In this document: piece after piece, positions 1 to 5,739 of the stretch
Layout: each line of letters begins with the position of its first letter
How positions within the stretch are numbered: position 1 is the first letter of the stretch
Source of the DNA: Adhaeribacter sp.
Lineage (GTDB): Bacteria > Bacteroidota > Bacteroidia > Cytophagales > Hymenobacteraceae
Direction: 5' to 3'
DNA: 5,739 bases
NCBI GenBank assembly: GCA_028288395.1
Contig: JAQBNV010000616.1
Span: 1 to 5,739 of the forward strand
Made by a program: the position numbers and the translations under genes
Notes under the pieces: model-generated
Told to the model about the DNA's origin: nothing
The model's database searches: none
Seen by the model: only the letters and a program-made list of their open reading frames with translations

Positions 1-79
1 TTTTCTCGTGGCTTTTCCTTTCCATTACAAATTTAAAAATTAAACATTACATTTGCAGCTCTACCTTATTTTTTATGCA

Positions 80-733
80 TTACTCAGGGTTTAACAGCCG
101 GTTGGCCACCGGTGGTTTGTAGTGATAATCCGTTATGTGGATCTTTTCGTCGCAAAAGCTGTATTCGTGGGCAATATTCGATGATACAATAACCAGTCGC
201 CCCAGGCGGTTCTGGTTCACGTGCTCCAGGTACCAGTCGATGCCTTCCTGGTCCAGGTTGGTGGTGGGCTCATCCAGCAGCAGCAGGGGGGCTACCGTGT
301 AAATAGCCAAACCTAATTTTAAGCGCTGCTTCATACCCGACGAGAAATCTTTAACAAATTTATCTTTCGCCTTCGTTAAATAAAGCCGGTCAATTAACTT
401 GGCTGGCGAGGCGGTGCTGAGGGTCCGGAACCGGGCATGGTATTGCACCAATTCCTGCAAAGTAAATTCCTCTATTAGTTCGAAATAGGGGGCAGTAAAA
501 GATAAGTGCCGGTACAGATGGTCCGCCCCAATATTTTTCTGGTCTAAAGTATGGGTAATAGTTCCTTCGCTGGCGCTCAGGTAACCCGAAATCATATTTA
601 TTAAAGTGGATTTACCCGAACCATTATGCCCCAGTATGGCGTAAGCGGTGTTGGGCAAAAAACGGTAATCGAGATGACGGAATATCCATTCGTAGTTAAA
701 CCGTTTACCCAGCCCGTTCAGGTTAATTTGCAT
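80..733 (-). CDS. ABC-type ATPase subunit, 217 aa, encoded directly after lpxA
   Basis: A soluble ABC ATPase, expected to bind and hydrolyse ATP for a membrane partner not present here. Visible motifs: Walker A GHNGSGKST (residues 35-43), signature FSSGMKQR (130-137), Walker B LLLLDEP (150-156) and D-loop NLD (159-161). There is no membrane segment, and about 217 residues is usual for a lone ATPase domain. Two switch positions are atypical: where the Q-loop glutamine normally lies the sequence reads APYFEL (81-86), and where the H-loop histidine is expected it reads SSN (184-186). The start at 733 is chosen because it begins a normal strand-first ABC N-terminus (MQINLNGLGKRF); the open frame continues up to 811 but that part lies inside lpxA and looks unrelated. 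The start overlaps the lpxA stop by 11 bp, so the two are probably translationally coupled. Substrate unknown; a link to lipid A or envelope transport is inferred only from position. Confidence 0.9.
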   Translation of the reverse strand: MQINLNGLGKRFNYEWIFRHLDYRFLPNTAYAILGHNGSGKSTLINMISGYLSASEGTITHTLDQKNIGADHLYRHLSFTAPYFELIEEFTLQELVQYHARFRTLSTASPAKLIDRLYLTKAKDKFVKDFSSGMKQRLKLGLAIYTVAPLLLLDEPTTNLDQEGIDWYLEHVNQNRLGRLVIVSSNIAHEYSFCDEKIHITDYHYKPPVANRLLNPE

Positions 734-1520
734 CAATAGAAGAGGAGTACCCTTTGATAACCCCGCGTTGCGAATTGCGGAAGAAATTAAGAATATCATC
801 GCGCTCGGCACTTGGCGGCATATCTAATTCTATTTTATCCAGTGCTGTGGTGTAATTTAAACCGCTTAGAAACAAGGTGCGGTATATTTGCTGAATCTCG
901 GCAATTTTCTCATTCGAAAAGCCGCGACGACGCAGGCCAATAGAATTAATGCCTGAATAAGAAAGCGGTTCGCGGGCTGCTTTTACAAAAGGCGGTACAT
1001 CTTTGCGCACCAAAGAACCACCCGATATCATCGCGTGGGCGCCAATTTTTACAAATTGGTGTACAGCAGAAGTGCCTCCAATAAATACATAATCCTGGAT
1101 TTCGATATGCCCGGCCAACTGTACCGTATTGGCAATAATAACGTTATTGCCAATTACACAATCGTGGGCTACGTGCACATAAGCCATGATCAGGCAATCA
1201 TCCCCAATAGCAGTATTATTTTTATCCAGGGCGGTACCCCGGTTTAAGGTAACGCATTCGCGGATTACGGTATTATTGCCGATTGTAACCGTAGTCGCTT
1301 CTCCTTTGTATTTTAGATCCTGGGGTGCCGCCGAAATAACGGAACCCGGGAATATTTTGCAGTTTTTACCAATACGAGCACCTTCCATAATGGTAACATT
1401 GGGCCCGATCCAGGTTCCTTCGCCAATAACTACATCTTTGTAAATGGTGGTAAACGGTTCAACAACTACATTCTGAGCTATTTTGGCTTCCGGGTGTATG
1501 TATGCTAAGGGTTGATTCAT
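723..1520 (-). CDS. lpxA: Acyl-[ACP]--UDP-N-acetylglucosamine O-acyltransferase (LpxA), 265 aa
   Basis: Catalyses the first step of lipid A synthesis in the cytoplasm, moving a 3-hydroxyacyl chain from acyl carrier protein to the 3-OH of UDP-GlcNAc. Residues 1 to about 190 are left-handed beta-helix hexapeptide repeats (IGEGTW, IGPNVT, IGKNCK, IGNNTV, IGDDCL and others), followed by an alpha-helical C-terminus with GLRRRGFS (195-202), as in E. coli GLKRRGFS. The motif MAYVHVAHDC (112-121) carries H116 and H119; H119 corresponds to the E. coli catalytic His125. H138 (LAGH) and H154 (AVHQF) match E. coli His144 and His160 at the same offset. Length matches the family (about 260). The start MNQPLAYIHPEAKIA is typical for Bacteroidota LpxA. 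The gene is separated from lpxC-fabZ by 169 bp, so it may have its own promoter. The chain length it prefers cannot be read from sequence. Confidence 0.97.
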   Translation of the reverse strand: MNQPLAYIHPEAKIAQNVVVEPFTTIYKDVVIGEGTWIGPNVTIMEGARIGKNCKIFPGSVISAAPQDLKYKGEATTVTIGNNTVIRECVTLNRGTALDKNNTAIGDDCLIMAYVHVAHDCVIGNNVIIANTVQLAGHIEIQDYVFIGGTSAVHQFVKIGAHAMISGGSLVRKDVPPFVKAAREPLSYSGINSIGLRRRGFSNEKIAEIQQIYRTLFLSGLNYTTALDKIELDMPPSAERDDILNFFRNSQRGVIKGYSSSIDAN

Positions 1521-1524
1521 TTGT

Positions 1525-1532
1525 CAAAATTA
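1525..1532 (-). promoter_or_regulatory. Possible Bacteroidota -7 box upstream of lpxA
   Basis: On the minus strand this reads TAATTTTG, an exact fit to the Bacteroidota -7 consensus TAnnTTTG. It ends 4 bp before the lpxA ATG, which would give an almost leaderless transcript, and I see no clear TTG at the -33 position about 20 bp further upstream. In AT-rich DNA this short pattern occurs by chance, so this is only a candidate. The 169-bp gap between lpxC-fabZ and lpxA is the place where a second operon promoter would make sense. Confidence 0.22.
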
Positions 1533-1571
1533 AATATTATGAACTAAAAACCTGAAAATATTCCTGTTGTA

Positions 1572-1610
1572 ATGACTTAAGGGTTAAACGAGAAGTAAGT
1601 GTTTAGTCAT
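1572..1610. repeat. Small inverted repeat in the lpxC-fabZ / lpxA gap
   Basis: ATGACT (1572-1577) is the exact reverse complement of AGTCAT (1605-1610), with a 27-nt loop. A competing shorter pairing, ACTTA (1575-1579) with TAAGT (1596-1600), lies partly inside it. There is no U-tract on either side that would make it an intrinsic terminator. It could be a weak mRNA structure or an operator, or chance. The rest of the 1521-1689 gap holds a G-rich run on the plus strand (1632-1645) but no convincing gene. Confidence 0.25.
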
Positions 1611-1689
1611 GCTCGATGGATTAACGCTACAGGAGGGGGTGAGGGTACTTCTGGTTTCAGATTCATGGTTTTTATTTCACAAATTTTTT

Positions 1690-3087
1690 TTATACATTAT
1701 CTTTCCGCACAATACTGGCAGACATTTCGGCTTCCATCACTACTTTGCCATTAATAAAAGCTTGCCCCTGCATTTTGGCAATTCCCCGTTTAATAGGCGC
1801 CAATAACCAGCACTTAAAAATAATGGTGTCGCCGGGAATTACTTTTTTGCGGAAGCGGCACTTATCAATTCCTAAAAAATAGGTCCAGTAATTTTCCGGG
1901 TCGGGCACGGTATTTAAAACCAGAATGCCGCCAGTTTGAGCCATCGATTCTATCTGGTAAACGCCCGGGTAAACAGGGTTTCCGGGAAAATGGCCCTGAA
2001 ACTGGTGTTCATTCATGGTTACATTCTTTACCCCGATAACAGTGCTTTCATCGAGAAAAATAATCTTATCAATCAGGATAAACGGGAAGCGGTGGGGCAA
2101 TATCTGGGAAATCCGGTTTATATCCATTACCGGCTCTTTCGTGGGGTCGTAGATCGGTACGTTTTGGATCGCCGCTTCCTGCATTACTTTTTTAATCTTT
2201 TTGGCAAAAGCCACGTTGGCCGCGTGGCCCGGGCGTGCGGCCAGGATCTGACCTTTTAAAGGCCGGCCTACCAAGGCTAAATCACCGATTAAATCGAGTA
2301 ATTTGTGCCGGGCGGGCTCATTTTTATACCGCAGGTCTACATTATTCAGAATTCCCTCTTTCTTAACTTCTACCTTGGGTTTTCTTAACAAGGTAGCCAG
2401 TTCGCTGAGTTCTTCTTCCGACACAACCCGATCTACCACTACAATGGCATTATTCAGATCGCCACCTTTAATCAGGTTTTGTTTATAAAGGGTTTCAAGC
2501 TCGTGCAAAAAGCAAAAGGTGCGGCAAGAAGCAATTTCGGTCGGAAACTGATTAATATTGGTTATGGAAGCGTGCTGGCTGCCCAGTACCGGCGATTGGT
2601 AATCGACCATTACGGTTACCCGGTAGTCATTCAGGGGCAAGGCCGCCATTTCTACTTCCCGCTCACTATCCTTATAAAATATTCCTTCCGGAATTTCAAA
2701 ATAATTACGCAGGGCATTCTGTTCTTCGAGGCCTACGGCTTGTAAAGAATTGACAAATTCGATGGAACTGCCATCCATAATTGGCGGTTCCGGGCCATCC
2801 AGCAGAATCAGAACATTATCTATTTCCAGGCCTACCAGGGCGGCCAGCGTATGCTCCACGGTATTTACCCGGGCGCCGTTTTGTTCAATGGTAGTACCCC
2901 GCGATAAATCTACCACATTATCCACGTCGGCATTTACCAGCGGTTGTCCCGGCAAATCTATGCGCTGAAATTTAAAACCATGGTTAATCGGTGCTGGTAA
3001 GAAGGTCATATTTGCCATCACGCCGGTATGCAGGCCAATGCCTGAAACGGTTACCGGTGCTTTGATGGTGTGTTGTTTGTCATTCAT
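1690..3087 (-). CDS. lpxC/fabZ: Bifunctional UDP-3-O-acyl-GlcNAc deacetylase / 3-hydroxyacyl-ACP dehydratase (LpxC-FabZ fusion), 465 aa
   Basis: Fusion of two cytoplasmic enzymes. Residues 1 to about 305 are LpxC, the zinc amidohydrolase that removes the acetyl group of UDP-3-O-acyl-GlcNAc, the committed lipid A step. Its motif NTVEHTLAAL holds E78 and H79; H261 and D265 in ARHKLLDLIGD complete the zinc site (E. coli H79, H238, D242), and H288 in RPGHAAN matches the catalytic E. coli H265. Residues about 321 to 463 are FabZ, a hot-dog dehydratase making trans-2-enoyl-ACP for fatty acid synthesis: LPHRFPFILIDK (330-341), then FQGHFPGNPVYPGV with catalytic H366, and E380 exactly 14 residues on as in E. 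coli H54/E68. All key residues of both halves are present and the frame is open throughout, so both are probably active. This fusion is a known Bacteroidota arrangement. The gene lies 26 bp after lpxD. The start at 3087 fits the usual LpxC N-terminus (KQHTIKAPVTVSGIGLH). Confidence 0.97.
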   Translation of the reverse strand: MNDKQHTIKAPVTVSGIGLHTGVMANMTFLPAPINHGFKFQRIDLPGQPLVNADVDNVVDLSRGTTIEQNGARVNTVEHTLAALVGLEIDNVLILLDGPEPPIMDGSSIEFVNSLQAVGLEEQNALRNYFEIPEGIFYKDSEREVEMAALPLNDYRVTVMVDYQSPVLGSQHASITNINQFPTEIASCRTFCFLHELETLYKQNLIKGGDLNNAIVVVDRVVSEEELSELATLLRKPKVEVKKEGILNNVDLRYKNEPARHKLLDLIGDLALVGRPLKGQILAARPGHAANVAFAKKIKKVMQEAAIQNVPIYDPTKEPVMDINRISQILPHRFPFILIDKIIFLDESTVIGVKNVTMNEHQFQGHFPGNPVYPGVYQIESMAQTGGILVLNTVPDPENYWTYFLGIDKCRFRKKVIPGDTIIFKCWLLAPIKRGIAKMQGQAFINGKVVMEAEMSASIVRKDNV

Positions 3088-3113
3088 GCTGGTGCGTAAT
3101 TAATAGCGCGAAT

Positions 3114-4136
3114 TTATATCTTTTCTTTTAGTTGGTTCAGTTGTTTTTCCAGTTCCGGCAAACGGCGGAAAACTGCCAGGCTCCGCAGGTTCTGTTTATA
3201 ATCGAAAGCTGGCGAGCCCTGAATGATGGTGCCGGTTTGGGTAATCGTTTTGGAAACACCCGATTGCGCGCCAACAATGGTTTTATCGGCCAGGCTGATA
3301 TGGCCCACGATACCCACCTGCCCGGCAATGGTGCAGTTATTACCCAACTTGGCGGAGCCCGAAATACCGCTTTGCGAAGCAATAACCGTATGCCGGCCTA
3401 TTTCAACATTATGCGCTATTTGCACCAGGTTATCGATTTTAGTACCCTCGTGGATAATAGTAGATCCCAAAGTGGCGCAATCGATGGTGGTGTTGGCGCC
3501 AATATTTACATTGTCTTCCAGCACCACGTTGCCGGTTTGGGGTATATCGCGGTACGAGCCGTCTTTCTGCGGGGCAAACCCAAACCCCGCACTGCCAAGA
3601 ACGGCCCCGGCGTGTATCGTACAATTATTGCCGATTACAGTGTTGCTGTAAATTTTTGCCCCGGCAAATATAGTGGTGTTATTACCTATTTTAACGTTGT
3701 CGCCGAGGTAGGCCTGCGGATAGATTTTTACATTGAAACCCAACTGGCAATTCTCTCCAATATAGGAAAAAGCGCCGCGGTAATGGTTCTCGCCCAGGTG
3801 GGAGCTTTCGCCCACAAAAGAAGGTTGTTCCACTCCGGTTTTAAGAGCAGCCAATGCTTTCTGGTATTCTTCGAGTAAACGGGAAAAACTGGAATATGGA
3901 TCTTCTACCCGGATTAAAGCAGCCGAAACAGGTTGTTTTGGGGTGAAACTATTAGCTACAATAACCGCTGTGGCCCCTGTAGCATAAAGAAAGTGTTCGT
4001 ATTTGAGATTAGATAAAAAAGCCAGCGAGCCGGTACCGGCATCTTCTATTTTTGCTAGTTCCCGGATTTTGGCAGTTGCATTTCCTTCCACCTGGCCGTC
4101 CAGCAACGCCGCTATTTGTCCGACAGTAAATTCCAT
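3114..4136 (-). CDS. lpxD: UDP-3-O-(3-hydroxyacyl)glucosamine N-acyltransferase (LpxD), 340 aa
   Basis: Third step of lipid A synthesis: adds a 3-hydroxyacyl chain from ACP to the 2-amino group of UDP-3-O-acyl-glucosamine. Residues 1 to about 100 form the LpxD N-terminal uridine-binding domain ([29 protein letters not shown]). From about 105 to 310 come hexapeptide repeats of a left-handed beta-helix, ending in a short charged helix ([13 protein letters not shown]). H242 in QIAHNVEIG and H279 in [10 protein letters not shown] are spaced as E. coli catalytic H239 and H276 (37 residues). The GFGFA segment (184-188) is also typical. At 216-220 the sequence is TTIDC, where E. coli LpxD has TTIDR. 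Length is normal for the family. It starts 25 bp after the HD gene stop and ends 26 bp before lpxC-fabZ, so it is co-transcribed with both. The ATG at 4136 gives the usual LpxD N-terminus. Confidence 0.97.
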   Translation of the reverse strand: MEFTVGQIAALLDGQVEGNATAKIRELAKIEDAGTGSLAFLSNLKYEHFLYATGATAVIVANSFTPKQPVSAALIRVEDPYSSFSRLLEEYQKALAALKTGVEQPSFVGESSHLGENHYRGAFSYIGENCQLGFNVKIYPQAYLGDNVKIGNNTTIFAGAKIYSNTVIGNNCTIHAGAVLGSAGFGFAPQKDGSYRDIPQTGNVVLEDNVNIGANTTIDCATLGSTIIHEGTKIDNLVQIAHNVEIGRHTVIASQSGISGSAKLGNNCTIAGQVGIVGHISLADKTIVGAQSGVSKTITQTGTIIQGSPAFDYKQNLRSLAVFRRLPELEKQLNQLKEKI

Positions 4137-4140
4137 GATG

Positions 4141-4148
4141 CAAAAATA
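4141..4148 (-). promoter_or_regulatory. Possible -7-like box upstream of lpxD
   Basis: The minus strand reads TATTTTTG, fitting TAnnTTTG, in the 25-bp gap between the HD gene and lpxD and 4 bp before the lpxD ATG. No TTG lies at the expected -33 distance. It may be an internal promoter, or simply the AT-rich unstructured leader that Bacteroidota use in place of a Shine-Dalgarno sequence. Confidence 0.15.
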
Positions 4149-4161
4149 GTAAACAAATTAA

Positions 4162-5391
4162 TTAAACCGTGATTTCTTTCGGATAGCAAACGTAATACTT
4201 TTCCACCTTCGTGCTGAGGGTTCGTATATTAGGTAAATCGGAAGCTTCCGCTACATTAATTATAAGCCCGGTTTTGGTCAGTACATCAATCGATTGACTC
4301 CGCGATTCGTAAGCATTATTGCTTATTTTGCCGGTTATCATCAAATATTTCACCTCCTCGGTATTTACGCCAAAGTGTTCCTGTACCAGTTCGGTTATAC
4401 CTAATATTATTTCTTCATCGGGGGGCGTAGTCGAAATAATTACCTTAAACAATTTCCGCTGCAACAGGCCTTCGGCCAGGAAAGAAAGAATTTTGTCGGG
4501 ATGCCGGCACCAGGTTTTAATGCCCTGCCATACATCATAATCATCCAGCGAAATAAAGTTCTTTAATATTGCCTCGTTTTCTAAAAAATGCGCCATCGTA
4601 ATATTATGGTGCAGAAAAAAATCCAGAGGCCCACTGGCCGCAACCGGGATGCCGGCTTGTGCCAGTTCGCGGGCCCGCTCAATAAGGCGGATGAGCATGT
4701 TCTCGGCACTGATAACCGTTTTGTGTAAATACACCTGCCAATACATCAGCCGCCGCGAAACCAGGAAATTTTCGATGCTGTAAATCGCTTTTTCTTCTAT
4801 TACCAGCTTTTCTTCGGCCACGTTCATCATTTTTATAAGCCGGGTAGCGCCAATTTTGCCTTCCGAAACCCCGGTATAAAAACTATCGCGGTTGAGGTAA
4901 TCCAGCCGGTCTACATCCAGTTGGCTCGAAACCAGTTGGTGCAGGAAGGGGCGGTGGTAAGAGCCTTTAAATATTTCGATAGCCAATGCCAGCCGGTTAC
5001 CAAATTTTTGGTTTAGCTGCTGCATCAGGTGCAGCGAAAGTTCTTCGTGGTGTACGCCGTTAAAGATGGAAGTTTCCAGGGCGTGCGAAAACGGGCCGTG
5101 GCCAACATCGTGCAAAAGTATAGCCAATAAAGAAGCTTCGCATTCCTTATCAGAAATTTGATTATTTTTGCTGCGTAAGGTGAGCAAGGCTTCGTCCATG
5201 AGGTGCATGGCACCTAGGGCGTGATGAAAGCGCGTATGTAGGGCGCCGGGATAAACAAAATCGGTCATGCCGAGTTGCTTAATGCGGCGAAGCCGCTGAA
5301 AATACGGATGTTCGATGACATCGAACAGGAGTTCGGACGGAACTGTAATAAATCCGTAAACCGGATCATTAAATATTTTTTTCTTATTCAA
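4162..5391 (-). CDS. HD-domain phosphohydrolase (SAMHD1/YwfO-like), 409 aa, TTG start
   Basis: A metal-dependent HD-superfamily phosphohydrolase of the type related to dGTPases and SAMHD1; probably a nucleotide phosphohydrolase, but the substrate is unknown. Visible: NDPVYGFI (8-15), PYFQRLRRIKQLG (29-41), TRFHHALGAMHL (53-64) with metal ligand H57, LLHDVGHGPFSHALE (92-106) with the H94-D95 pair, and LDVDRLDYLNRDS (158-170) where D161 is the likely last ligand (SAMHD1 Asp311). All expected metal ligands are present. No signal peptide or membrane segment. The start is a TTG codon (5389-5391): no ATG or GTG occurs in frame between it and the upstream in-frame stop at 5509-5511, and the next ATG (residue 42) would delete conserved sequence, while NKKKIFNDPVYGFI looks like a full family N-terminus. 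First gene of the leftward lipid A cluster, 25 bp before lpxD, divergent from porX. A role in lipid A synthesis is not established. Confidence 0.92.
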   Translation of the reverse strand: MNKKKIFNDPVYGFITVPSELLFDVIEHPYFQRLRRIKQLGMTDFVYPGALHTRFHHALGAMHLMDEALLTLRSKNNQISDKECEASLLAILLHDVGHGPFSHALETSIFNGVHHEELSLHLMQQLNQKFGNRLALAIEIFKGSYHRPFLHQLVSSQLDVDRLDYLNRDSFYTGVSEGKIGATRLIKMMNVAEEKLVIEEKAIYSIENFLVSRRLMYWQVYLHKTVISAENMLIRLIERARELAQAGIPVAASGPLDFFLHHNITMAHFLENEAILKNFISLDDYDVWQGIKTWCRHPDKILSFLAEGLLQRKLFKVIISTTPPDEEIILGITELVQEHFGVNTEEVKYLMITGKISNNAYESRSQSIDVLTKTGLIINVAEASDLPNIRTLSTKVEKYYVCYPKEITV

Positions 5392-5400
5392 GATATAACT

Positions 5401-5536
5401 TGGTAGTGAATCGTTCGTTGTCAGTAAATATACGTATATCTCATCCTTGATAGGACGTAGGGCTTTCGTACCGCCTGGCAGATGCGAAAAGCACCTAAGG
5501 GAATGGTATCAGAACCATAAACCGAACCCACTACCA
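5401..5536. repeat. Palindrome-rich intergenic element bounded by an interrupted inverted repeat; structured RNA or dispersed repeat
   Basis: Fills most of the 170 bp between the HD gene and porX. The ends pair: TGGTAGTG (5401-5408) with CACTACCA (5529-5536), and after a small internal loop GTTCG (5413-5417) with CGAAC (5523-5527), 13 Watson-Crick pairs in all. Inside are a 5-bp hairpin ATGGT/ACCAT (5503-5518), a hairpin 5462-5492 (GCTTT-CG with CG-A-AAAGC, one bulge), TCCT/AGGA (5444-5455) and the perfect 12-bp palindrome ATATACGTATAT (5428-5439). Together this resembles a branched RNA closed by a terminal stem, or a small non-autonomous repeat. Some extra G-U pairs are possible only in a minus-strand transcript, which mildly favours a leader for the HD gene, whose start lies 9 nt beyond the stem. 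It does not match a riboswitch I know, and no flanking target duplication is visible. Confidence 0.4.
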
Positions 5537-5549
5537 GCTACTTTTTTAA

Positions 5550-5557
5550 CAAATTTA
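5550..5557 (-). promoter_or_regulatory. Possible -7 box for the HD / lipid A operon
   Basis: The minus strand reads TAAATTTG, an exact TAnnTTTG match, 13 bp upstream of the outer arm of the structured element. Transcription from here would start near 5543-5546 and carry the whole element as a leader of about 150 nt before the HD gene. A second match, TATCTTTG (5565-5572), lies just inside porX. Neither has a clear TTG at -33, so the call is tentative. Confidence 0.25.
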
Positions 5558-5561
5558 AATT

Positions 5562-5739
5562 ATGCAAAGATATAATATTTTATGGGCCGATGATGAAATT
5601 GACCTGCTGAAACCCCATATTCTGTTTCTGGAAGACAAAGGCTACGATATTACCCCGGTATGCAGCGGCGCCGATGCCATCGAGAAATTTGGCGAAAATA
5701 ATTACGATGTGGTTTTTCTGGACGAAAATATGCCCGGTA
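5562..5739 (+). CDS. porX: PorX-type response regulator, N-terminal 59 codons (cut by window edge)
   Basis: Start of a two-component response regulator whose receiver domain matches PorX, the regulator of type IX secretion in Bacteroidota. Visible: [15 protein letters not shown] (6-20) with the acidic pair D10-D11, LFLEDKGY (21-28), SGADAIEKF (35-43), and [11 protein letters not shown] (49-59) with D54 as the expected phosphoacceptor. [13 protein letters not shown] and FLDENMPG are characteristic of PorX rather than of generic receivers. In characterised PorX the receiver is followed by a helical bundle and an alkaline-phosphatase-superfamily (PglZ) domain; that part lies beyond the window, so full domain content is not seen. 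The ATG at 5562 follows an AT-rich stretch without Shine-Dalgarno sequence, and places the receiver start at the expected distance. Divergent from the HD gene across 170 bp. A plain receiver protein cannot be excluded from 59 residues, but the match is strong. Confidence 0.9.
   Translation, partial: MQRYNILWADDEIDLLKPHILFLEDKGYDITPVCSGADAIEKFGENNYDVVFLDENMPG

Noticed and set aside
28..35. TAAATTTG on minus, possible promoter for a gene left of the window
   Set aside because: The gene it would serve is outside the window and no -33 element is clear, so it cannot be supported.
48..55. TACATTTG on plus, a TAnnTTTG match
   Set aside because: It points into the 3' end of the ABC ATPase gene where no plus-strand gene is seen, and there is no TTG at -33.
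734..811. In-frame 26-residue N-terminal extension of the ABC ATPase
   Set aside because: It lies wholly inside lpxA in another frame and has no ABC-like sequence; MQINLNGLGKRF at 733 is a normal family start.
1632..1645. G-rich run GGAGGGGGTGAGGG as a G-quadruplex
   Set aside because: At best a two-layer quadruplex; too weak to call without data.
1607..1666. Short minus-strand frame (19 codons) in the lpxC-fabZ / lpxA gap
   Set aside because: Starts with ATG and ends in an ATGA overlap with an even shorter frame, but it is tiny, proline-rich and resembles nothing I know; chance is likelier.
3132..3878. Long plus-strand open frame (248 codons) opposite lpxD
   Set aside because: Shadow of the hexapeptide-repeat gene on the other strand; no domain or motif recognised, and lpxD is certain.
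5471..5482. CCGCCTGGCA resembling the CCGCCUGGGCA core of ZTP riboswitches
   Set aside because: One G is missing and the upstream half of the ZTP motif and its pseudoknot partner are not visible; neither flanking gene is a known ZTP target.

Overview
The window looks like chromosomal DNA from a Bacteroidota bacterium, probably order Cytophagales and perhaps near Adhaeribacter, Rufibacter or Hymenobacter; the genus is a guess. Three things point there: the LpxC-FabZ fusion, a PorX-type regulator (type IX secretion control, known only from Bacteroidota), and starts that lack Shine-Dalgarno sequences but sit behind AT-rich DNA with TAnnTTTG-like boxes.

Layout: five genes run leftwards (minus strand), in transcription order an HD-domain phosphohydrolase (4162-5391), lpxD (3114-4136), the lpxC-fabZ fusion (1690-3087), lpxA (723-1520) and a small ABC ATPase (80-733). 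Gaps are 25 and 26 bp for the first two junctions, 169 bp before lpxA, and an 11-bp overlap between lpxA and the ATPase gene. At the right edge porX starts on the plus strand (5562) and runs out of the window after 59 codons. Between the divergent HD gene and porX lie 170 bp, most of them filled by a palindrome-rich element (5401-5536).

Together the genes cover the first three steps of lipid A synthesis: LpxA acylates UDP-GlcNAc, LpxC deacetylates the product, LpxD adds the second hydroxyacyl chain. The fused FabZ domain uses the same hydroxyacyl-ACP pool to make ordinary fatty acids, so the fusion links the two competing uses. The order lpxD, (lpxC-)fabZ, lpxA resembles the lpxD-fabZ-lpxA order of enterobacteria. 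The HD protein and the ABC ATPase have no proven role in this pathway; their place is suggested by position alone.

The coding content is mostly ordinary housekeeping for this phylum and I see no defence, mobile or biosynthetic system. The parts worth a second look are the structured intergenic element, the TTG start of the HD gene, and the degenerate Q- and H-loops of the ABC ATPase.
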